From the NCBI RefSeq assembly GCF_002803065.1, contig NZ_NNBL01000007.1:1-64000 (forward strand): a DNA stretch of 64,000 nt, in the 5' to 3' direction. Positions 58,428 through 64,000 of the stretch are shown one piece after another. The DNA is from Streptomyces sp. CB01635. GTDB taxonomy: Bacteria; Actinomycetota; Actinomycetes; Streptomycetales; Streptomycetaceae. Position 1 is the stretch's first letter, and each line of letters starts with the position of its first letter. Made by a program: the position numbers and the translations under genes. The notes beneath the pieces are model-generated. The model searched no databases. It was given only the letters and a program-made list of their open reading frames with translations, and was not told where the DNA came from.

Positions 58428-60029
58428 ATGACCGTTTTGGACGACACCGCCTCAGCCGGTTCCCCCGGGGATGAGCCCACCGACGCGCGTGGACGCGTGG
58501 CCGAGTTGCACGCGATTCGTGAGCAGGCGTTGCGGGGGCCCAGTGACAAGGCGACCGAGGCCCAGCACGCGAAGGGCAAGCTGACCGCGCGTGAGCGGAT
58601 CGAGCTGCTGCTCGACGCGGGATCGTTCAACGAGGTCGAGCAGCTGCGCCGGCACCGGGCGACGGGTTTTGGCCTGGAGGCCAAGAAGCCGTACACGGAC
58701 GGTGTCATCACCGGCTGGGGCACGGTCGAGGGCCGCACGGTCTTCGTCTACGCGCACGACTTCCGTATCTTCGGTGGCGCTCTGGGTGAGGCCCACGCCA
58801 CGAAGATCCACAAGATCATGGACATGGCCATCGCGGCGGGTGCCCCGCTGGTCTCGCTCAACGACGGTGCGGGTGCCCGTATCCAGGAGGGTGTCTCCGC
58901 TCTCGCCGGTTACGGCGGCATCTTCCAGCGCAACACCAAGGCGTCCGGGGTCATCCCGCAGATCAGCGTGATGCTCGGCCCGTGCGCGGGCGGTGCGGCC
59001 TACAGTCCGGCCCTGACCGACTTCGTGTTCATGGTCCGTGAGACCTCGCAGATGTTCATCACCGGACCGGACGTCGTCAAGGCGGTCACCGGTGAGGAGA
59101 TCACCCAGAACGGCCTGGGCGGTGCGGACGTGCACGCCGAGACGTCGGGCGTGTGCCACTTCGCGTACGACGACGAGGAGACCTGCATCGCCGAGGTCCG
59201 CTACCTCGTCTCGATGCTCCCCTCCAACAACCGCGAGAACCCGCCGACCGTGGCCTCCGAGGACCCCGCCGAGCGCCGCTCGGAAGTCCTGCTGGACCTG
59301 GTCCCGGCGGACGGTAACCGCCCGTACGACATGGCCAAGGTCATCGAGGAGCTCGTCGACGACGGCGACTACCTCGAGATCCACGAGCGCTGGGCCCGCA
59401 ACATCATCTGCGCGCTGGCCCGTCTGGACGGTCAGGTCGTCGGCATCGTCGCCAACCAGCCCTCGTCCCTCGCGGGCGTCCTGGACATCGAGGCCAGCGA
59501 AAAAGCTGCCCGTTTCGTGCAGATGTGCGACGCTTTCAATATTCCGATCGTGACTCTCCTCGACGTTCCCGGGTTCCTGCCCGGTGTCGACCAGGAGCAC
59601 GGCGGGATCATCCGGCACGGCGCCAAGCTCCTGTACGCGTACTGCAACGCCACCGTGCCCCGGATCTCCCTCATCCTGCGCAAGGCGTACGGAGGTGCCT
59701 ACATCGTCATGGACTCGCAGTCGATCGGTGCCGACCTCACCTACGCCTGGCCCACCAACGAGATCGCCGTGATGGGCGCCGAGGGCGCCGCCAACGTCAT
59801 CTTCCGCCGTCAGATCGCCGAGGCCGAGGACCCCGAGGCCATGCGCACCCGCATGGTCAAGGAGTACAAGGCCGAGCTCATGCACCCGTACTACGCGGCC
59901 GAGCGGGGCCTGGTCGACGACGTCATCGACCCCGCCGAGACCCGCGAGGTGCTCATCCGCTCCCTCGCGATGCTCCGCACGAAGCACGCCGACCTGCCTT
60001 CGCGCAAGCACGGCAACCCCCCGCAGTAA
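58428..60029 (+). CDS. accB: Acyl-CoA carboxylase beta (carboxyltransferase) subunit
   Basis: A 533-residue carboxyltransferase that moves the carboxyl group from biotin on the alpha chain to acetyl- or propionyl-CoA, giving malonyl- or methylmalonyl-CoA for fatty acids and polyketides. Two crotonase-fold halves are evident: AKGKLTARERIELLLD, ARIQEGVSALAGYGGIFQRN and GPCAGGAAYSPALTDF in the first, and GFLPGVDQEHGGIIRHGAKLLYAY and AVMGAEGAANVIFRR in the second. The pairing with a small epsilon gene identifies it with AccB (SCO5535) rather than PccB, as I remember S. coelicolor. The biotin-carrying alpha chain is not in the window. The message is probably leaderless. Confidence 0.93.
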   Translation: MTVLDDTASAGSPGDEPTDARGRVAELHAIREQALRGPSDKATEAQHAKGKLTARERIELLLDAGSFNEVEQLRRHRATGFGLEAKKPYTDGVITGWGTVEGRTVFVYAHDFRIFGGALGEAHATKIHKIMDMAIAAGAPLVSLNDGAGARIQEGVSALAGYGGIFQRNTKASGVIPQISVMLGPCAGGAAYSPALTDFVFMVRETSQMFITGPDVVKAVTGEEITQNGLGGADVHAETSGVCHFAYDDEETCIAEVRYLVSMLPSNNRENPPTVASEDPAERRSEVLLDLVPADGNRPYDMAKVIEELVDDGDYLEIHERWARNIICALARLDGQVVGIVANQPSSLAGVLDIEASEKAARFVQMCDAFNIPIVTLLDVPGFLPGVDQEHGGIIRHGAKLLYAYCNATVPRISLILRKAYGGAYIVMDSQSIGADLTYAWPTNEIAVMGAEGAANVIFRRQIAEAEDPEAMRTRMVKEYKAELMHPYYAAERGLVDDVIDPAETREVLIRSLAMLRTKHADLPSRKHGNPPQ

Positions 60030-60051
60030 CCCCACAAGGAGATCACTGCAC

Positions 60052-60246
60052 ATGTCTGCACACGACATCCGCGTTGAGAAGGGCCACGCCGAGCCCGAGG
60101 AGGTCGCGGCCCTGACCGCGATCCTGCTGGCCCGCGCCGCCGCCGCATCGAGCGACAGCCCCGCCCTGCGCGGCCGCGACAAGGCCGGCTGGCGCCGCCT
60201 GGAGCGCCAGCACGGCTTCCGCGCCCCGCACAGCTGGCAGGGCTAG
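60052..60246 (+). CDS. accE: Acyl-CoA carboxylase epsilon subunit
   Basis: A 64-residue protein, MSAHDIRVEKGHAEPEEVAA at the start, with an Ala/Glu-rich helix (LTAILLARAAAA) and a basic end with WRRLERQHGFRAPHSW. This is the actinobacterial acyl-CoA carboxylase epsilon polypeptide, which binds the beta subunit and raises activity of the complex. It begins 22 bp after accB behind AAGGAG, so the two are co-transcribed. The length is typical. A hairpin and then a bidirectional terminator follow. Confidence 0.92.
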   Translation: MSAHDIRVEKGHAEPEEVAALTAILLARAAAASSDSPALRGRDKAGWRRLERQHGFRAPHSWQG

Positions 60247-60260
60247 GCCGGCGGGCATAC

Positions 60261-60287
60261 GGCCCGTCCGGCCTCTCAGGACGGGCC
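60261..60287 (+). terminator. Hairpin after accE
   Basis: GGCCCGTCC at 60261-60269 pairs with GGACGGGCC at 60279-60287. Confidence 0.55.
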
Positions 60288-60297
60288 CACAGCGCGA

Positions 60298-60335
60298 AAA
60301 AGCCCCCGGTGACCCAAAGGGTCCCGGGGGCTTTT
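60298..60335. terminator. Bidirectional terminator between accE and the conservon
   Basis: AAAAGCCCCCGG (60298-60309) pairs with CCGGGGGCTTTT (60324-60335). An inner GACCC/GGGTC stem sits above one bulged T. A and T tracts on both sides serve the convergent operons. Confidence 0.85.
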
Positions 60336-60357
60336 CCATGCCTGGAGGCGCCGGAGG

Positions 60358-60939
60358 CTACCGGAGGCGGGCCATCAGCGCGTGCTCCACGAGCGTGATG
60401 AGCGCCGACTTCGCGTCCGCGCGGTGTCGGGCGTCGGTCGTGATGATCGGGGTGTCCGGTCCGATCTGCAGCGCCTCACGCACCTCGTCCGGCTGGTACG
60501 GCTGGCTGCCGTCGAAGCCGTTGAGGGCGACGACGAAGGGCAGTCCGGAGTTCTCGAAGTAGTCGACGGCCGGGAAGCAGTCGGCGAGGCGGCGGGTGTC
60601 GACGAGGACGATCGCGCCGATCGCGCCGCGGACGAGGTCGTCCCACATGAACCAGAAGCGGTCCTGTCCGGGTGTACCGAAGAGGTACAGGATCAGGTCC
60701 TGGTCGAGCGTGATGCGGCCGAAGTCCATCGCCACCGTGGTGGTGGTCTTGTCCCCGGTGTGGGTGAGGTCGTCGATGCCCGCGGACGCGGACGTCATGA
60801 CGGCCTCGGTGCGCAGAGGGTTGATCTCCGAGACGGCGCCCACGAAGGTCGTCTTGCCGACGCCGAAGCCACCTGCCACCACGATCTTCGCGGACGTGGT
60901 GGAGCGGGAAGGCCCTCCGCTAGAGCTTGCGAAGTCCAC
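60358..60939 (-). CDS. cvnD: Conservon GTPase CvnD
   Basis: A 193-residue small GTP-binding protein of the actinobacterial conservon (MglA-like). The P-loop GGFGVGKTT, switch motif LFGTPGQDRFWFMW and the NxxD-like NGFDG are visible. In conservons the GTPase is the output partner of a membrane complex formed by the histidine kinase CvnA with CvnB and CvnC. GTG 60939 lies inside the end of cvnC (20-base overlap), so translation is coupled. The short Ser-rich N-terminus before the P-loop is usual. By position after accE it corresponds to the cvn1 copy in S. coelicolor as I recall. Confidence 0.92.
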   Translation of the reverse strand: MDFASSSGGPSRSTTSAKIVVAGGFGVGKTTFVGAVSEINPLRTEAVMTSASAGIDDLTHTGDKTTTTVAMDFGRITLDQDLILYLFGTPGQDRFWFMWDDLVRGAIGAIVLVDTRRLADCFPAVDYFENSGLPFVVALNGFDGSQPYQPDEVREALQIGPDTPIITTDARHRADAKSALITLVEHALMARLR

Positions 60940-61510
60940 TGAGCACCCTTTCGAGCAAAGTCACGTCTGGCTGGCCGCCGGCGTTCTCTTCGCCGCCGGG
61001 CTGATGAATGGCGACCAGGCCCGCCTCCGCCAAGTCGGCGACGAGAATCCTGGCCACGCCGAGAGGGATGCTGAGCAGGGCCGAGACTTCGGCCACTGAC
61101 TTGATCTCTCGGCAGAGGGTGCAGATCCGCTGGTGCTCGGGCAACTGGCCCTGCAACTGGTGCGGCTGCGCGGTGGTGTGCACCAGCGCCTCGATGGCGA
61201 GCTGGTAGCGCGGCCTGGTGCGGCCACCCGTCATGGCGTAGGGACGCACCAGGGGATTATTGGCGGCCGGTGCGGGGCTGTCGGGGCGCCGCTGCGGCTG
61301 CACGGGCTGGATGCGCGGTGCCGACGGCTGGTCGTACGGCCCCGGCTGCCGCGGCTGCGGCGGGTGCGGGGGCGCGTACGGCTGTCGCCGGTGGCTCGGC
61401 GCGGAGGGGAAGTTGTACCGGTTCGGCGCGTCACCCTGCCCCTGACCCTGGCCAGGCCCGTAGGACCAGTTCGCTGATGAACCGCTCGGGGGTGTTGCAG
61501 AACCAGCCAC
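60920..61510 (-). CDS. cvnC: Conservon DUF742 protein CvnC
   Basis: A 196-residue protein. The first ~90 residues are low-complexity, rich in Pro, Gln and Gly (probably disordered). The remainder is the DUF742 winged-helix-like domain, from VRPYAMTGGRTRPRYQLAIE through EHQRICTLCREIKSVAEVSA to the terminal DVTLLERVLSGLRKL. GTG 61510 is chosen because GGAGGAGG lies five bases upstream; an upstream TTG at 61525 would overlap that site. It is the third gene of the conservon and overlaps cvnD by 20 bases. DUF742 proteins are thought to link the membrane kinase to the GTPase. Confidence 0.9.
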   Translation of the reverse strand: MAGSATPPSGSSANWSYGPGQGQGQGDAPNRYNFPSAPSHRRQPYAPPHPPQPRQPGPYDQPSAPRIQPVQPQRRPDSPAPAANNPLVRPYAMTGGRTRPRYQLAIEALVHTTAQPHQLQGQLPEHQRICTLCREIKSVAEVSALLSIPLGVARILVADLAEAGLVAIHQPGGEENAGGQPDVTLLERVLSGLRKL

Positions 61511-61603
61511 GCTTTCCTCCTCCAACTGTGCCGGGCACCATCACCGTGGAGCCGCGTCCCGAAACCTTACGGCTACGGAACGCGAAATCGCACCGTCTGT
61601 CTG

Positions 61604-62026
61604 TCAGTTGAGAAGGCTCCCCTGAAGCTCGGCCCGCAGGTCGGGAGTGAGAACCGTCCCCGCGCGGTCGACAAGAAGTGCCATCTCGTACCCGACGAGG
61701 CCAATGTCCGCCTCCGGGTGTGCGAGGACGGCGAGGGAAGAACCGTCGGAGATGGACATAAGGAAGAGGAATCCTCGCTCCATCTCCACAACTGTCTGGT
61801 TCACGCTGCCGCCCTCGAAGATGCGGGACGCGCCCGCGGTCAGCGAGGTAAGTCCCGACGCGACGGCCGCCAGCTGGTCTGCACGGTCACGCGGGAACCC
61901 TTCGGACATCGCCAGAAGGAGTCCGTCGGCGGAGACCACCACCGTGTGGGACACCCCAGGGGTGTTGTCCACGAAGTTGGTGATCAACCAGTTCAGGTTC
62001 TGTGCCGCCTGGCTCATCGGGCTCAC
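61604..62026 (-). CDS. cvnB: Conservon roadblock/LC7 protein CvnB
   Basis: A 140-residue roadblock/LC7 domain protein, homologous to MglB-type GTPase regulators. Conserved segments are LNWLITNFVDNTPGVSHTVVVS, LLLAMSEGFPRDRADQLAAVASGL and GYEMALLVDRAGTVLTPDLR. GTG 62026 (VSPMSQAAQ) has an AGGAG seven bases upstream, within the end of cvnA, better placed than for the ATG at 62017. Only one base separates it from the cvnA stop, so translation is coupled. It probably modulates the CvnD nucleotide state. Confidence 0.92.
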   Translation of the reverse strand: MSPMSQAAQNLNWLITNFVDNTPGVSHTVVVSADGLLLAMSEGFPRDRADQLAAVASGLTSLTAGASRIFEGGSVNQTVVEMERGFLFLMSISDGSSLAVLAHPEADIGLVGYEMALLVDRAGTVLTPDLRAELQGSLLN

Positions 62027-62027
62027 A

Positions 62028-64000
62028 CTAACGCTCCTGGTTGTAGGTGCTGTCAGGACCACTGTGCTGATTCGTGGCCTGGCCGTTCGTGTCACTTCCT
62101 GCTTCGCGTCCCCGCTGCACGCCACGGCGCAGGTTGCTCAGCCTGCCCCTGACGTCCTCAGGCGCGCGGGAGACCTGGGGGCCGCCCTGCGGGGTCGATT
62201 CCGCCGTGCCCTCGACCAGGTTGGCCTTGGGCACCCGGCGCGGCAGACCGGAGGAGGTGACTCCGCCCGCCTTGGGCTTCCGGAGCTGCTCCGCGCGGAC
62301 CCAGCGCTCGTCGTTGGACGAACGCCAGTCGTCGGGGCCGCTGCCGTCGCCGCTGCCGTTGTCCTGGGTGGTGTTGTCGCCACGGTCGGGCGCCGGCGTC
62401 GCCGCCGGGGCCTGGCGCTGCTGCCCGCCCGGTCCGCGCATCGGAAGACCGGCGTCGGTGAGCGAACGCGCGGCGGACGGGGTGGGCCCGGCCGGCGCCG
62501 CGGGACTGTGCGGGTCGAAGCCTACGCGCTCCTGCTGACCGGCGTCAGCGCGCTGCGCAGATTCCGCTTGAGCGTTGTGCTCGGACCGGTAGGACTCCTG
62601 ATAGCCGTCCTGCGCCTGCCAGCCGCCCTGCTGCGAGCCGCGCAGCGGCGATTCGCCGAAGGCCGAGTACGTCTCCTGGACGGGTTCCGTATAGGCGTCC
62701 TGGGAGACGTAGCCGTCCTGCGGCGCGAAGAACGAGTCGTTGTAGGAGCCGTTCTGCGGCTGCTCGTCGTACGTCTGCTGGCCCTGCGCGTAGACGGACG
62801 AGGGGTCCTCGTACGTCTGCTGCGGCTGCTCGTCGTACGCGGGCTGCGCCGGGGCATAAGTGGTCTGCTGCTGCTCGTACGGGTCCTGCCCTTGCGCCGC
62901 TGTGATCTCGTCGCGGAACAGGGGGCGGTCGTCACCGGTGTGCGCCTGGGCCTCCAGGGCCGCGCGGCGCTCCTCGCGCATCAGCGAGCGACCGACCGGG
63001 TCCAGGTCGCGCAGGTCGTCGGGGGCCTCGCCGTAGCGGCTGTCGTCGAAGCCGAGCTCCGCGGCGGTGCGCAGCGGAGTCGGCTCGTACGCCGACTGCG
63101 ACGGGATCATCGACGAGACGGTGAACTCGGACTCGGGGAGGTGCTCGCCGCTGCCACCGTGGGTGATGACGTCGGGCAGCATGACGAGCGACGTCGTGCC
63201 GGCCTGCTCGCCCGAGGGGCGCAGCTGGACGCGGATGCCGTGCCGGTCGGACAGGCGGCCGACCACGAACAGGCCCATGCGCTGCGAGACCGCGGCGTCC
63301 ACCGTCGGCGGGTTGGCCAGCTTGTGGTTGATGTCCGCGAAGTCCTCGGCGGTGAGGCCGATGCCCTTGTCGTGGATCTCGACCATGACGCGGCCGTCGG
63401 GGAGACGGGTCGCGGTGACGCGGACCTTGGTCTGCGGCGAGGAGAACGTGGTGGCGTTCTCCAGGAGCTCGGCGAGCAGGTGCACGAGGTCGGTCACCGA
63501 ACGGCCGTGGATCTCGGCCTCCGGCACACCCGACAGCTCGATGCGCTCGTACTGCTCCACCTCGGAGGAGGCGGCGCGCAGGACGTCGACCAGCGGGACC
63601 GGCTGGTCCCAGCGGCGGCCCGGCTCCTCACCGGCGAGGACCAGGAGGTTCTCGCCGTTGCGGCGCATACGGGTCGCGAGGTGGTCCAGGCGGAAGAGGT
63701 TCTCCAGCTGGTCCGGCTCGGCCTCGTTGTTCTCCAGGTCCGTGATGAGGGTCAGCTGGCCCTCGATCAGGGACTGGTTGCGGCGCGACAGGTTGGTGAA
63801 GATCGCGTTGATGTTGCCGCGGAGCAGGGCCTGCTCCGCGGCGAGGCGGACGGCCTCGCGGTGCACCTGGTCGAAGGCGCGGGCGACCTCGCCGATCTCG
63901 TCCGTGGAGTTGATCGGGATGGGCTGCACACGGGTGTCGACACGGCCCGGGTCGGTGCGCGAGAGCTGGTCGACGAGCATCGGCAGGCGCTGCTCGGCGA
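62028..64000 (-). CDS. cvnA: Conservon sensor histidine kinase CvnA (5' end outside window)
   Basis: The C-terminal 657 residues of a large membrane sensor; the N-terminal sensing domain and transmembrane helices lie beyond the right edge. The visible part starts in a HAMP domain (RVQPIPINSTDEIGEVARAFD). A dimerisation region and a HATPase domain follow, with N-box LLAELLENATTFSSP and G-box VEIHDKGIGLTAEDF. A disordered tail of about 300 residues rich in Gln, Tyr, Glu and Pro comes last (YEQQQTTYAPAQPAYDEQPQ). No canonical phosphoacceptor His box is obvious: the usual helix reads ISRRNQ-like (FTNLSRRNQSLIEGQL), as in other conservon kinases. It heads the cvnA-B-C-D operon. Confidence 0.9.
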   Translation of the reverse strand, partial: AEQRLPMLVDQLSRTDPGRVDTRVQPIPINSTDEIGEVARAFDQVHREAVRLAAEQALLRGNINAIFTNLSRRNQSLIEGQLTLITDLENNEAEPDQLENLFRLDHLATRMRRNGENLLVLAGEEPGRRWDQPVPLVDVLRAASSEVEQYERIELSGVPEAEIHGRSVTDLVHLLAELLENATTFSSPQTKVRVTATRLPDGRVMVEIHDKGIGLTAEDFADINHKLANPPTVDAAVSQRMGLFVVGRLSDRHGIRVQLRPSGEQAGTTSLVMLPDVITHGGSGEHLPESEFTVSSMIPSQSAYEPTPLRTAAELGFDDSRYGEAPDDLRDLDPVGRSLMREERRAALEAQAHTGDDRPLFRDEITAAQGQDPYEQQQTTYAPAQPAYDEQPQQTYEDPSSVYAQGQQTYDEQPQNGSYNDSFFAPQDGYVSQDAYTEPVQETYSAFGESPLRGSQQGGWQAQDGYQESYRSEHNAQAESAQRADAGQQERVGFDPHSPAAPAGPTPSAARSLTDAGLPMRGPGGQQRQAPAATPAPDRGDNTTQDNGSGDGSGPDDWRSSNDERWVRAEQLRKPKAGGVTSSGLPRRVPKANLVEGTAESTPQGGPQVSRAPEDVRGRLSNLRRGVQRGREAGSDTNGQATNQHSGPDSTYNQER

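Noticed and set aside
58428..60029. Propionyl-CoA carboxylase PccB
   Set aside because: The sequence differs from PccB as I remember it, and the epsilon gene directly behind it marks the AccB-AccE pair.
1..64000. tRNA, rRNA, CRISPR array, insertion sequence, prophage or secondary-metabolite cluster
   Set aside because: No cloverleaf, repeat-spacer array, transposase, integrase, phage structural gene or PKS/NRPS domain was found on either strand. Codon use is uniform throughout.

Overview
The window is chromosomal DNA from a Streptomyces or a very close relative. Nearly all codons end in G or C, GTG starts are common, intergenic regions are short, and the gene order ilvB-ilvN-ilvC-serA ... 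putA-pruA ... leuB-ilvE ... cimA ... accB-accE-conservon matches the conserved core arm of Streptomyces chromosomes as I remember it from S. coelicolor. I see no insertion sequence, prophage, CRISPR array, rRNA or tRNA.

Layout. 1-7.5 kb: a small basic protein, a large LuxR-type ATPase regulator, a DUF6191 protein, a PQQ-type sugar dehydrogenase lipoprotein, an aldo/keto reductase and a 2-hydroxyacid dehydrogenase. 7.7-16.5 kb: a membrane GGDEF/EAL protein (probable cdgC), then ilvB-ilvN-ilvC behind a leader-peptide attenuator, then serA. 16.6-22.8 kb: a drug-efflux MFS gene divergent from a TetR gene, then a PucR-type regulator divergent from the proline catabolic genes putA-pruA. 22.8-29.3 kb: a class A beta-lactamase, a three-gene membrane-lipid operon with degenerate catalytic motifs, an AAC(2')-like acetyltransferase, a 46-residue protein and a Tat-exported metallophosphoesterase. 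29.5-31.9 kb: leuB and ilvE.

31.9-39.0 kb: an NCS1 permease divergent from a tight operon that encodes a fused urease gamma/beta chain, a divergent urease alpha chain, an agmatine-deiminase-family enzyme, a TetR regulator and an MHS-family transporter. No nickel-maturation genes accompany the urease. This is my best candidate for a system with an unassigned substrate. 39.0-41.0 kb: cimA behind a second attenuator with an Ile-Ile leader.

41.0-58.3 kb: a polysaccharide and glycoprotein degradation region with GH30, GH3, GH101 (mucin-type O-glycans) and PL8 (hyaluronan/chondroitin or xanthan class) secreted enzymes. A Gly-rich membrane protein, an LLM oxidoreductase, a solitary cytochrome b, YceI and an M15-like secreted protein lie among them. 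Several promoters here carry well-formed palindromes over the -35 or -10 box. 58.4-60.2 kb: accB-accE, the carboxyltransferase and epsilon subunits of acyl-CoA carboxylase. 60.3-64.0 kb: a conservon read leftwards (cvnA-cvnB-cvnC-cvnD), with cvnA cut by the right edge.

Four parts of one network lie close together: valine, leucine and isoleucine synthesis (ilvBNC, leuB, ilvE, cimA), serine synthesis, proline breakdown and malonyl-CoA supply. Two of the amino-acid transcription units carry classical leader-peptide attenuators. Predicted promoters put the start point at or next to the start codon for leuB, accB, the MFS gene and the PL8 gene, so these may be leaderless messages.
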